Shown: positions 1-7,605, counted from the stretch's first letter. The stretch: DNA of 11,048 nt from Microcaldota archaeon (GCA_021850955.1 JAJZKH010000015.1:1-11048), one strand, 5' to 3'. The notes: generated from the letters alone by a model not told the origin. Numbers and translations: made by a program.

Positions 1-23
1 ATCTAATATAAAAATAAATTTAT

Positions 24-45
24 GGTTCAAATCTCATTCGCCCCA
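24..45 (+). repeat. tRNA 3'-end-like fragment, possible attachment site
   Basis: The stretch reads like the T-loop to discriminator part of a tRNA gene: GGTTCAAATC, five T-stem bases, then TCGCCCC as the 3' acceptor strand and A as discriminator. The upstream bases are AT-rich and cannot form the T-stem 5' strand, D-arm or anticodon arm, so this is at most a 3' fragment. Integrases of archaeal elements commonly use tRNA 3' ends and leave such fragments at element borders. No second copy is visible in the window, so the att reading is an inference. Confidence 0.3.
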
Positions 46-56
46 TTATAATGGGG
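41..56. repeat. Perfect 16-bp palindrome
   Basis: CCCCATTA is followed directly by its reverse complement TAATGGGG, with no spacer. The left arm overlaps the tRNA-like acceptor sequence. It could be a binding site for a dimeric protein or an integration or transfer site; nothing in the sequence decides. A second, AT-only palindrome (AAAGTATATACTTT) lies at 106-119. Confidence 0.6.
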
Positions 57-363
57 AGTATAGTATATCTCTCTCTTAATTTCACTCCTTACCCAGATGT
101 ATAAAAAAGTATATACTTTGCATAATTCATGCCTAAATCATTCAAAATCAATATCTAATTTACATAGGCTTTATCTATTAGTCTTCTAAGAGTAAAGTAA
201 GAGTTATCTCGAAGTCATCTGCGAGAAAAATCACTAATTAGTAATGCATGAAAAAAGGAGCAAAGTTTTAGAGTTCTAACTATAAAAATATATAATTAGC
301 GAGATTTGAATTCATATTAGAATGGATGTACTTCTAATTTATTAGAATAAGAATCAGAAATGA
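57..363. other. Gene-free leader region with inverted repeats
   Basis: No intact gene is seen. The region contains the palindrome at 106-119, a TCTCG/CGAGA hairpin at 207-226 with a 10-nt loop, and three copies of the heptamer ATTAGAA/TTCTAAT at 316-322, 332-338 and 341-347. The last two form a 7-bp inverted repeat with a 2-nt spacer just before the probable promoter of the gene at 394. A weak coding-like stretch on the minus strand (about 155-250), interrupted by TGA, may be a gene remnant. Confidence 0.4.
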
Positions 364-371
364 TTAAATTT
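332..371 (+). promoter_or_regulatory. Inverted repeat and TATA-like box before the gene at 394
   Basis: TTCTAAT-TT-ATTAGAA (332-347) is followed by a TATA-like TTAAATTT at 364-371, about 26 bases before ATG 394. That spacing fits a leaderless archaeal transcript. The inverted repeat is placed where a repressor or activator could act. The region is very AT-rich, so chance matches are easy. Confidence 0.35.
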
Positions 372-393
372 GATTAGTTATAGTATTTGTAAT

Positions 394-1686
394 ATGATAC
401 CTAAGTTATTTAGAAAGAGAGAAGAAGCAAGTCATATTAAAGAAAATTTGAAAGAACCTACTAAAGAAACTGGCGAATTAAATAAAATACGTGTTTTATT
501 TGTTGGTTTCTACGAATATTTTTTACCCAAAGTGGAAAGTAATGAAGAAATTTTTAGTATCGAAGCTTTTTATGCTAAATTAAGTTTACCAACAATATAT
601 GACTACCAGGTTATATTTATCTCAGCTGATGCTATAAAAAAATTTACTAAAGAATTAAACGAAAGAAAAAAAGAATTTGACGAATTTTTTAATGCACCAT
701 TTAAAGGAGTAGTTATCGTGCCATTGGTTGGGGGTATAAGAGATAATTATCTATGGACTGGAGTGCATATTAAGGTTATTGATAAAGCAGGCGATGCTAT
801 CGAATTAAATAAAAATAATTTTTTATTCAATTTATTGAATAAAAATAAAGAGGCTCTAAAATGGTCGGGGCAACTTTATGATGAGTCTGTTGATAGGAAT
901 GCACTAAAAGATTCTGATATTATTGCTAGGAACATTATCGGAAAGACAGTATCCTTTCAAATCAAGAGAGGAAATGGCCTAATAATTTTTTTGCCTGATG
1001 ATCATTTTTATTATGCCAATAGCCGAACAAGTTATCTAAGAGACTTATTAACAGTAATAAAATCTAAAACAGAATTATCAAGTAATTTTAATATACCTAT
1101 TTGGTCATCATCTCCTAAATATGTTTTAGGACTAGAGTATAATCTTCAGGAAAAAATCAAAGAAATCCGAGAACGGATAAGTAAACTAGAAAAAGCTAAA
1201 TCAATTTTATGGCTAAGTGGTAATGATTTAACCTCAGCAATATGTTTTGTTTTAAAAGAGATGGGTATTAACTGCAAAAACACGGAAAAAGATGGTAAAC
1301 ATGATATAGAGATAAACGAAAGAAAATTAAAGGCTGTAATAGAAGTCAAAGGGCTAAAAGGATGTGCAAATGCTGATAACTTAAGGCAACTTGAAGACTG
1401 GAAAAGAGAATGCATTAAATCAGGTAAAGATAATATAAAAGGGATATTTATTTTAAATGAATTTAGAGAAGTCGAACCAGAGTTAAGAAAAGCTGAGTGT
1501 AAAAAGGCAATTGGGACAGACTATCCATTTACAAAAGATGCAATAAGAATCGCTGAAAGAGAAAACTTTGTATTAATGACTACTTATCAGCTTTTCCGTT
1601 TATACAAGGAAAATATAGACGGAAAATTTAATAAAAATGAATTCTTAGAAAAAATCTTAAGTAGCAAAACTATTTTTGATTATTAG
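394..1686 (+). CDS. Rossmann-like domain + coiled coil + PD-(D/E)XK nuclease fusion
   Basis: A 430-aa protein of no family I can name. Residues about 25-240 are alternating beta/alpha (IRVLFVGF, GVVIVPL, GLIIFLPDD) and resemble a Rossmann or glutamine-amidotransferase-like fold, without an obvious catalytic cysteine. Residues about 247-268 (NLQEKIKEIRERISKLEKAK) form a charged coiled coil. The C-terminal part has a PD-(D/E)XK signature: D304 in HDIEIN, then E317-V-K319 in AVIEVKG, a spacing normal for the fold. A DNA-cleaving effector joined to a sensing domain is the likely role (inference). ATG 394 is preferred over the in-frame TTG at 370 because a TATA-like box lies 26 bases before it; neither start has a ribosome binding site. 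The gene converges on res and shares a terminator with it. Confidence 0.7.
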   Translation: MIPKLFRKREEASHIKENLKEPTKETGELNKIRVLFVGFYEYFLPKVESNEEIFSIEAFYAKLSLPTIYDYQVIFISADAIKKFTKELNERKKEFDEFFNAPFKGVVIVPLVGGIRDNYLWTGVHIKVIDKAGDAIELNKNNFLFNLLNKNKEALKWSGQLYDESVDRNALKDSDIIARNIIGKTVSFQIKRGNGLIIFLPDDHFYYANSRTSYLRDLLTVIKSKTELSSNFNIPIWSSSPKYVLGLEYNLQEKIKEIRERISKLEKAKSILWLSGNDLTSAICFVLKEMGINCKNTEKDGKHDIEINERKLKAVIEVKGLKGCANADNLRQLEDWKRECIKSGKDNIKGIFILNEFREVEPELRKAECKKAIGTDYPFTKDAIRIAERENFVLMTTYQLFRLYKENIDGKFNKNEFLEKILSSKTIFDY

Positions 1687-1690
1687 AAGG

Positions 1691-1717
1691 AAAAAATTAT
1701 TATATTATAATTTTTTT
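1691..1717. terminator. Bidirectional terminator between convergent genes
   Basis: AAAAAATTAT and ATAATTTTTT form 10-bp perfect arms around a 6-nt spacer, in the 29 bases between the stop of the fusion gene (1686) and the stop of res (1716). A T-run leaves the hairpin on both strands, so one element can end both transcripts. Confidence 0.65.
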
Positions 1718-3920
1718 ACAGCTCTAAAACTTTCCATTTACTTAAATCATTGGGGTTATACTCATAAATTTTCTCTTCATTATAACGCCAACTACCATTA
1801 ATCTCTGTTATAATCCCGCCGAAAAGTTCTTTATCTTTTGCGTTTTCTTCCTTTATGTATCTTTGTAAGGCTTCCGCTTTCGGCTTAGCTACTTCGGCAG
1901 TTAAACCACTTTTTGTGTCGAATATACCGACCTTTCCGTCTTTAAACCTTATTATAAAATCTGGATAGAATGTTCTTGGAGTGCCTTTATCATCATAAGG
2001 TACTGCGAAATAAGTAACTTCGTTTTCTCCATTTTTGTACCACCATTCTATTTTGTTTGAGTTATCAAGCTCCTTTATGAAATTAAGTTCTGGTTTAGAT
2101 GCTCCTTTTATATAAAACGGCTTCATTATTGATTTTTTAGTTTCTAAGGTTTCATAATTTTTGGAATACATTATTATATAAGGCACCTCCCAGTTTGTCT
2201 CTATCTGATATTCTCTTTTTTCGTTGATGTTTTGGACTACCTTCTTTTTGTACTCTTCTTTAGCTAGATTTATTATATCTATAAGATATTGAACATTTTC
2301 TTTGCCCAAAACTATCCTCTGAGTCTTTTCACTGTATTTTTCAAATCTAAAAGCAGAGTAAAAGAAAGTATAAATCGCAGTTTTTAACCTGTCGCTGGAG
2401 TCATATGGGGCGTATGGATAGCAATTCGATGCTATGAACTCATCAAATCTTTTTTGTATCTCCAATTCATTAAGTTCTATTTTTACTTGTCCTTTTGCCT
2501 TAACTTCACCTTCTTTATCTATGTTTACTAATTTTCCTTCAGCAATTACCGGATTGACTATTTTCGAATAGTTTGTGGTTAATTTCTTTCTAAGCCCGTT
2601 TATTTCGGCTATATCTAAAAATATATCTATAAATTTACTAGATAACCTGGTTTTTTCCCTTTGTCTCTTTAGATAAAATGATTTTAATGCTAATTTTGTA
2701 TACAAATCATTTCTTCTCTTGGATTCGTAAATTGTAACGTAATCCTTGACATATTCTTTTGTTAAATCAATGTGTGCTAAATTTGTAAAAATGTAGCCCT
2801 TATTTAGTACTTCGTTCTTATAATATCTGAGTTCAGGCATTCTCATTATCCGTCCAATTGTCTGTATGGTAAAAGTAAAACTAGAATACTCTCTGAATAT
2901 AACTAATATAGAAGCACGTGGGCAGTCCCAACCAAGAGCTATTGCCTCTTTGAATATTAGAACTTCGACTTCGTTTTCGTTCTTTTCTATATTTGGAAGA
3001 TTACTGGTCTTTTCTTCAGAGAGCCAAATCGCCAACTTTCCATTCTTTTCAGTTATGTCAAATTTATCTTTTAGAAGTGAAATTATCATGTCCTTTTTAT
3101 CAGTTAAGCCTTCTCGCTGACTTGGTAATTGGATAAGTACTAATGGATTGACTTTAGATTCCTCTTTTTTGTAGGCGTTAAGCAATTCTGTACGTTTTTT
3201 AATGGCTTGCTCCAATATTACTTCATCTACAGTTTTATTGTCAACTTTTATGTCTAAAAATTCTGGATTAATTTCTATTTCCTGCTTTATCATCTCTTCT
3301 TGTTTAACGTCGTCTAATGGAACGTTAACTATTTCCGTAGACATTTCCAAAGAAGCATTTGTCATCAGTTTTGGAGTTGCAGAAACATTTATAGTTACCT
3401 TTGGATTTATTATGTCAATCAATTCTTTAGATCTTTCGGAGCCTGCGGCATAATGGCTTTCGTCTATTATAAGCACTATTTCCCTACCGTCTTCTTTAGT
3501 ATTATCGACAACGCTATTTAGATTATTATCTTGTTCGTTTTCTCTTACTAATAAGTTCTTGTCTTTTTTATTTAAGCTTTCCCAGTTTATGAATAATATC
3601 TCTTTTTCATCTACCTGCTTATTATTTAAATCCTCAAAATAAGAACAAGTAACTAATCTATCATCTTCGTAATATTCTTCTAACTTATCCTTGCTTTGTT
3701 CATGTAGCTTTCTAGCCGAAATCCAGATATATGAAAGTCTACTAGCAGTTTCTGGGTTAGAAGATAGTTTTCTTATGACTTCCGAAATCATCAAAGTTTT
3801 ACCAGACCCAGTTGGTGCTTTGAAGACACAGATTCCCTTTTCAGAGTTTCTAAATAATTTAATTACTTTATCTTTTAATTCGTCAACGGCTTTAATTTGG
3901 TAATCTCTTAACTCTATCAT
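1716..3920 (-). CDS. res: Type III restriction enzyme, Res subunit
   Basis: A 734-aa ATP-dependent translocase/endonuclease that acts with Mod on DNA carrying unmethylated sites. Superfamily 2 helicase motifs are in order: Q-like LRDYQ (4-8), Walker A APTGSGKT (35-42), Walker B DESH (153-156), motif III SATP (180-183), motif VI IGRIMR (355-360). The C-terminal nuclease is YPDF at D654, then D668-T-K670, a PD-(D/E)XK core with Asp in the usual Glu position. It is shorter than EcoP15I Res (about 970 aa), but all motifs are present and it looks intact. The start ATG overlaps the mod stop by 4 bases (ATGA), with AGGAGGA at 3928-3934, so translation is coupled and reinitiated with its own site. 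The order mod-res is the family standard. Confidence 0.95.
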   Translation of the reverse strand: MIELRDYQIKAVDELKDKVIKLFRNSEKGICVFKAPTGSGKTLMISEVIRKLSSNPETASRLSYIWISARKLHEQSKDKLEEYYEDDRLVTCSYFEDLNNKQVDEKEILFINWESLNKKDKNLLVRENEQDNNLNSVVDNTKEDGREIVLIIDESHYAAGSERSKELIDIINPKVTINVSATPKLMTNASLEMSTEIVNVPLDDVKQEEMIKQEIEINPEFLDIKVDNKTVDEVILEQAIKKRTELLNAYKKEESKVNPLVLIQLPSQREGLTDKKDMIISLLKDKFDITEKNGKLAIWLSEEKTSNLPNIEKNENEVEVLIFKEAIALGWDCPRASILVIFREYSSFTFTIQTIGRIMRMPELRYYKNEVLNKGYIFTNLAHIDLTKEYVKDYVTIYESKRRNDLYTKLALKSFYLKRQREKTRLSSKFIDIFLDIAEINGLRKKLTTNYSKIVNPVIAEGKLVNIDKEGEVKAKGQVKIELNELEIQKRFDEFIASNCYPYAPYDSSDRLKTAIYTFFYSAFRFEKYSEKTQRIVLGKENVQYLIDIINLAKEEYKKKVVQNINEKREYQIETNWEVPYIIMYSKNYETLETKKSIMKPFYIKGASKPELNFIKELDNSNKIEWWYKNGENEVTYFAVPYDDKGTPRTFYPDFIIRFKDGKVGIFDTKSGLTAEVAKPKAEALQRYIKEENAKDKELFGGIITEINGSWRYNEEKIYEYNPNDLSKWKVLEL

Positions 3921-5635
3921 TTGAAAATCCTCCTGTAAACGTTTAATATAACTTCGGGGATTGGTTTTAAATCTACCAAATTTTTAACATCCTCAAATTC
4001 TTCTTCTCTTGCACTGTTATCCAAAGAAAAAACATAAACAACGGTCTTTTTGTTTAATTTCTTAAGCTCTTTCTTAAATGGCTTAAGGCCCTCTTCGTTA
4101 TATATTATTCCTAGAAGCTTCCCCTTATTATTTGTGTACACCCTAAATGTGTCTTGTTCTTTAATTTTATTAAAACAATCTTCTCTTAGACATAACATTT
4201 CTGTTGATTTATTTACAAGTTTCTTTTTATTAGAATCTGTTGGTTTAGCGTCCACAAAATCTGTTTTAAAATACTTCAAATTTCCACCAAGGCCATTGAT
4301 TTTCTTACCATTTAAGTTAGTATATCCCTCAATTGCTTTTCTGAGCCTAGGATAACAAACTTTTTCCGCAATATTAAAACCTTCACCTCTGTTATCTTCA
4401 TTATTAGTACATAAAATGACTTTTCTTTTCCCTTGATCCTCTTTGTTTAACTCCAAAACTGCATGTCCAGTGGTACCAGAACCAGCAAAAAAATCAAGAA
4501 TTATCGAATCTTTCTTCATTGCAGTGATTTTAAGAACATCCAACATTAAAAATAATGATTTCGGATAATCAAAAATTTTCTTTTCGGTCTCATTAAACAT
4601 ATTTTTTATTAAGTTTGTACCATTAACTGCACTATATCTAGGTTTGTTCCAAATGGTTTTAGCTCTTTCTCCTTTATTGTCTTCTTCCCTTTCTTTTACA
4701 TATAAGTTATATTCTCCGTTCTTTGTTTTTCTAACTTCTATATATTTATCTTTATTTCTAAGAAATGTTTCTTTTCCCCAACGCCAGCAGCGCTCTATAT
4801 TTTTATTATCAATTGGTTTTATTTCAATTAAACCAGGTTTTTTTTCCAATGTCAATTCTTTCGTATCTTTATTATAATAAATTGGATACCATAAACCCGG
4901 CCCATCTCTTCTTCTAGAATTTGATCCACTCCGTCTAAATTCTCTTAATTTATATCTTCCAAATTTATCTTTATATGTATATTGTTGATTCTTTTCATCT
5001 GGAATTTCTAATCTGCCTATTTCTGCTAAATTCGCATTCTTTGCATAAAAAAGCATATATTCATGTGCAGTTGGAAAAAACTTTTCATCTTGACGTCCAC
5101 CCGGATTATGTACAACGACACAAGTTCCAAGTCTATTATTTTCATTAAATATCTCATCTAAAAGTAATCTTAAGTTATGGACCTCATAATCATCTATAGC
5201 AGAAATCAAAATACCCTTGTCTTTAAGCAAGTTTTTGGCTAACCGGAGTCGTTTTGCCATCATACTGATCCATTTACTATGCTTAAAAGCATCTTGCTCA
5301 TCAATATACTGATTATTATACGTCCAAGTCTTATTTCCCGTATTATATGGCGGATCTATGTAGATTACATCTATTTTTCCTTTATGGGTATAATTCAAAA
5401 CAGATAACGCATGATAGTTATCTCCTTCAATAAGAATATTATAATCTTTTTCTTTATCGGTAACAATCTCCTTTTCTTTATCTTCTTCTAATACTGGTAA
5501 CTTTTCCTTGCACATCTCGGCAACTTTTTCCGGTTTGTCTTCCCAAACTAGGCCGTATTTCTTTCTTTTTTCTAGTTTCTTTATTTCTTCAATTAATTCC
5601 TTCTTATCGAAATTAGAGTAGTCTTTTTTTGCCAT
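3917..5635 (-). CDS. mod: Type III DNA adenine methyltransferase, Mod subunit
   Basis: A 572-aa AdoMet-dependent N6-adenine methyltransferase that gives the Type III system its DNA specificity and protects host DNA. A charged N-terminal helix (about 8-25) precedes the catalytic motif DPPY at 94-97 (IYIDPPYNTGN) and, much later, the AdoMet-binding motif DFFAGSGTTG at 381-390. DPPY before FxGxG is the beta-class order typical of Type III Mod. The stretch between them (about 180-350) is where the target-recognition domain is expected. The length is near EcoP15I Mod (about 645). The start at 5635 has GAGGTT at 5639-5644, 3-6 bases before the ATG. No frameshift is visible, so phase variation of the kind seen in some mod genes is not evident. 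Confidence 0.95.
   Translation of the reverse strand: MAKKDYSNFDKKELIEEIKKLEKRKKYGLVWEDKPEKVAEMCKEKLPVLEEDKEKEIVTDKEKDYNILIEGDNYHALSVLNYTHKGKIDVIYIDPPYNTGNKTWTYNNQYIDEQDAFKHSKWISMMAKRLRLAKNLLKDKGILISAIDDYEVHNLRLLLDEIFNENNRLGTCVVVHNPGGRQDEKFFPTAHEYMLFYAKNANLAEIGRLEIPDEKNQQYTYKDKFGRYKLREFRRSGSNSRRRDGPGLWYPIYYNKDTKELTLEKKPGLIEIKPIDNKNIERCWRWGKETFLRNKDKYIEVRKTKNGEYNLYVKEREEDNKGERAKTIWNKPRYSAVNGTNLIKNMFNETEKKIFDYPKSLFLMLDVLKITAMKKDSIILDFFAGSGTTGHAVLELNKEDQGKRKVILCTNNEDNRGEGFNIAEKVCYPRLRKAIEGYTNLNGKKINGLGGNLKYFKTDFVDAKPTDSNKKKLVNKSTEMLCLREDCFNKIKEQDTFRVYTNNKGKLLGIIYNEEGLKPFKKELKKLNKKTVVYVFSLDNSAREEEFEDVKNLVDLKPIPEVILNVYRRIFK
3928..3934 (-). promoter_or_regulatory. Strong Shine-Dalgarno site for res
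   Basis: AGGAGGA on the minus strand lies 7 bases before the res ATG and inside the last codons of mod. It fixes the res start at 3920 and shows that res is translated as an internal operon gene. Confidence 0.85.
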
Positions 5636-5638
5636 TTG

Positions 5639-5644
5639 AACCTC
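5639..5644 (-). promoter_or_regulatory. Shine-Dalgarno site for mod
   Basis: GAGGTT on the minus strand precedes ATG 5635 by a short spacer. As mod is the first gene of its unit, the site implies a leadered transcript, unlike the leaderless genes elsewhere in the window. TATA-like sequences upstream (about 5677-5686 and 5722-5731) are possible promoters, but the AT content prevents a choice. Confidence 0.6.
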
Positions 5645-5727
5645 AAAGTTTAACTAATAATATTACTTGAATAATATTTGAATTTTTTACTTCATATTTA
5701 CTTATAATGCTTTCTATCATTTTATAT

Positions 5728-5943
5728 TTAAACTTTTTTAGTATAAATCTTAATCTTTTCAAGTCCTTTATAGCTTCCTGCCTTTACTATATTAGATTGG
5801 AATTTACTCGCTTGTAAATAGTGAATTGGACTATATATCAGGTTTCTTACTTAGGATTCGGTTCGTTTTATTATAGGGCAGCTATTAGTTAAAGCTTTTC
5901 TTTTTAACTCAGATAAAAGCATTACTGCTCTCAAATCTTTCAT
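5728..5943 (-). pseudogene. Broken winged-helix-like regulator gene
   Basis: Starting at ATG 5943, 30 codons read MKDLRAVMLLSELKRKALTN and onward to KRTES, like the first helices of an archaeal winged-helix protein. TAA at 5851-5853 interrupts, and the same frame then stays open for 40 codons (RNLIYSPIHYLQASKF... then IVKAGSYKGLEKIKIYTKKV) to TAA 5728-5730. The end looks like the wing strands of such a regulator. A 71-codon frame with one internal stop is unlikely by chance in DNA this AT-rich. It lies directly upstream of mod and may once have regulated the system. The family call is from pattern only. Confidence 0.45.
5763..5782 (-). repeat. Copy A of a 20-bp near-identical repeat
   Basis: This block matches 8987-9006 at 19 of 20 bases. 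Similarity continues on the side nearer the downstream minus-strand gene (AAAAGATTAA) with a one-base length difference. Here it encodes the AGSYKGLEK part of the broken winged-helix gene, and it also contains CTATAAAG, a TATA-like box on the minus strand. Confidence 0.7.
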
Positions 5944-6059
5944 ACTAATGTTTAATAAAAAGGTTCTAAAAGATTATCTGTTAATTATATCTTAAAATTT
6001 AATATTAACAAAAGATTAAAACTTGTGAAGTTATTATTAAATTAGTGTATAATTATTTT

Positions 6060-6821
6060 ATGAGAATTATGTTTTTAGATGAATCTGATGTCGATCCGAA
6101 TAAACCGAACATAAATATAAAGTTCTTTTTGATGGCAGGACTTATAGTTGACTCTAATTTAATTGTAGATCTAGACAATGAGTTACAAAATTTAAAGGAA
6201 AAGTTTCAACTTGATAATTTTAAAGAACTAAGAGAAAATAAATTAAATAACTCAGAAAAAAATTTATTAGTAAATACCGAAGTATCCAATTTACTTAAAA
6301 AATACAGATGTAAAGTAATAAGTGCATTAATAGGTAGTAAATACCTAAAAACCTTAAAAATGGCTTCGAACGATAGTAAAGGGTATCCATACCTTAAATA
6401 TTCACAGACTTATGATTTTATTATAGAAAGATTCTTGCTTAATCTTCGTAATTGGAAAGAAAAAGGTTTAATAATTGTAGATAAGCTTGCTAGTGGTAAG
6501 ATTGAAAAACCTCTGCAGAAAGATTTCTTTGATAGAGTATTGAAAGGTAATTTAGAAATGTATGGAAAATTCTTAGGACGTTACTCAGAATATATTTTAA
6601 AATCTCTACTATTTTTGGATGACAAGTATAGTAATATATTACAGGCAACTGATTTAATATGTTATGCATTTAGGAATAGATGGTATGATTTAGAACGCGG
6701 TAAAATAAAGGATTTTTGGACAAATGAAAACAAAGAGGATTTATTAAAAGTATACTGGAAACTTTTAGTTTCAAGTCCACAAGGCAAAATTGGGGGTTAT
6801 GGCTTAAAAATTTGGTACTAA
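6060..6821 (+). CDS. DUF3800 protein
   Basis: A 253-aa protein with the marks of DUF3800: an N-terminal acidic strand FLDES (5-9), a central strand ending in Asp (GLIIVD, D141), and the C-terminal helix with SNILQATDLICYA (191-203, Q195 and D198). Spaced acidic residues on such strands are consistent with a metal-dependent, RNase H-like fold, but the activity of the family is not settled. DUF3800 genes often sit beside restriction or other defence genes, as here, divergent from the Type III operon. ATG 6060 is chosen over the in-frame GTG at 6045, because the protein from 6060 begins with the family's first strand (MRIMFLDES). There is no ribosome binding site; TATA-like candidates lie at 6014-6021 and 6036-6044. 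Confidence 0.75.
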   Translation: MRIMFLDESDVDPNKPNINIKFFLMAGLIVDSNLIVDLDNELQNLKEKFQLDNFKELRENKLNNSEKNLLVNTEVSNLLKKYRCKVISALIGSKYLKTLKMASNDSKGYPYLKYSQTYDFIIERFLLNLRNWKEKGLIIVDKLASGKIEKPLQKDFFDRVLKGNLEMYGKFLGRYSEYILKSLLFLDDKYSNILQATDLICYAFRNRWYDLERGKIKDFWTNENKEDLLKVYWKLLVSSPQGKIGGYGLKIWY

Positions 6822-6876
6822 ATTTATATCTTCTCACGACGAAAAAAAGTTTATTCATATTTTTGAACTTAATACA

Positions 6877-6884
6877 TTTATAAT
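6877..6884 (+). promoter_or_regulatory. TATA-like box before the P-loop remnant
   Basis: TTTATAAT is centred about 24 bases before ATG 6904. This is the spacing seen at the leaderless genes of the window and supports the view that 6904 was once a real gene start. Confidence 0.3.
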
Positions 6885-6903
6885 ATGAGCTATAATTACT
6901 TTA

Positions 6904-7055
6904 ATGAAAATAAATAAGAACATTCTAATAAAGGTCAATCCCAGAACAGGCAAAACCTCATTTCTCATGGATAGCCACTCGAAATTGTCTTTCTAGATAG
7001 TTTAAATGAAGAAATATTCAAAAAACTTAGAGAGGAATACAGGCATTACAAATAA
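6904..7055 (+). pseudogene. Remnant of a P-loop ATPase gene
   Basis: From ATG 6904, 30 codons read KNILIKVNPRTGKTSFLMD, a strand followed by a Walker-A-like loop (PRTGKTS), then stop at TAG 6994-6996. In the next frame, from about 6981, the sequence continues EIVFLDSLNEEIFKKLREEY to TAA 7053-7055. This resembles a hydrophobic strand ending in Asp (Walker-B-like) and a helix. The distance between the two motifs is far too short for a working ATPase, so both a frameshift and a deletion are implied. More coding-like sequence (MIEYIDSNFS) follows at 7058. It could also be chance; the motif pair is the only support. Confidence 0.35.
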
Positions 7056-7157
7056 AAATGATAGAGTATATTGACTCAAATTTCTCTTTACTTTTATAGC
7101 TTTACATTTTTTGTTTAGAATATTTAAATGAAACATTTAATTTTTGGTAAATAGTAT

Positions 7158-7167
7158 CTATAAAAGT
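7158..7167 (+). promoter_or_regulatory. TATA-like box for the DUF6884-type gene
   Basis: TCTATAAAAG is centred about 33 bases before ATG 7195 and would give a leader of a few bases only. No ribosome binding site is present. The surrounding DNA is AT-rich, so support is moderate. Confidence 0.4.
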
Positions 7168-7194
7168 TTCAATTCTATTATAAAGTAAATAGAT

Positions 7195-7605
7195 ATGGCA
7201 AACATAGTTTTAATTTCATGTATTAGTAAGAAGTTAGATCACAGTGCAAAAGCTAAAGATATGTATACCAGTTCTTTATTCAAATACAGCTTAAAATATG
7301 CCCAAAAATTGAATTCAGATAAAATATTCATCCTTCCAGCTAAGTATCATTTATTATATTTAGATACAGGAATTGGGCCTTACAATGTAACATTAAATAA
7401 AATGCCAGTTAAAGAGAGAAAATTATGGGCAGAAGAAATCATAAGAGAGCTTAGCGAAAATGCCGATTTAGAGAATGACAAGTTCATAATCTTAGCAGGC
7501 TAAAATTATGCAAAATTTATAAGAGATAAATTAAAACATGTTGAGGAACCTTTGAAGGGGCTTTCAATAGGTAATAGACTGAACTTCCTTAAGTCAAAAT
7601 CTTAG
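7195..7605 (+). pseudogene. DUF6884-type gene interrupted by an in-frame TAA
   Basis: The first 102 codons match the DUF6884 (YaaA-like) pattern: strand ending in Cys (IVLISC9), KK, a YTSSLF segment, LPAKYHLL (47-54), and GPYNVTL. The reading ends FIILAG at TAA 7501-7503. The same frame resumes without a break as NYAKFIRDKLKHVEEPLKGL, then SIGNRLNFLKSKS, to TAG 7603-7605. This is what the family has after its conserved AG-x-x-Y step, ending with a PL-GL-IG segment, so a single base change (for example AAA to TAA) explains the stop. The function of the family is not established. The end overlaps the convergent glycosylase gene by 17 bases. A 102-aa product could still be made and retain the Cys motif. 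Confidence 0.65.

Noticed and set aside
1146..1415. Open frames opposite or inside larger genes (for example 1146-1415 minus, 4050-4355 plus, 7902-8174 plus).
   Set aside because: They lie wholly within well-supported genes, have Ser/Phe/Leu-rich antisense-type composition and no start signals.
5643..5720. A 25-codon minus-strand frame (MIESIISKYEV...) whose TGA overlaps the mod Shine-Dalgarno site, a possible leader peptide.
   Set aside because: There is no ribosome binding site or recognisable sequence, and a 25-codon frame is common by chance. The coupling to mod is suggestive only.
7088..7103. CTTTTATAGCTTTAC as a third copy of the 20-bp repeat.
   Set aside because: Only about 11 bases agree, all in the TATA-like core, and no gene start lies at the right distance on the minus strand.
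7501..7503. TAA as a reassigned or recoded sense codon, because two frames (7195 and 5943) continue past TAA.
   Set aside because: res, the DUF3800 gene, the glycosylase and the winged-helix gene all end normally at TAA, so reassignment would extend intact proteins. Gene decay is simpler.
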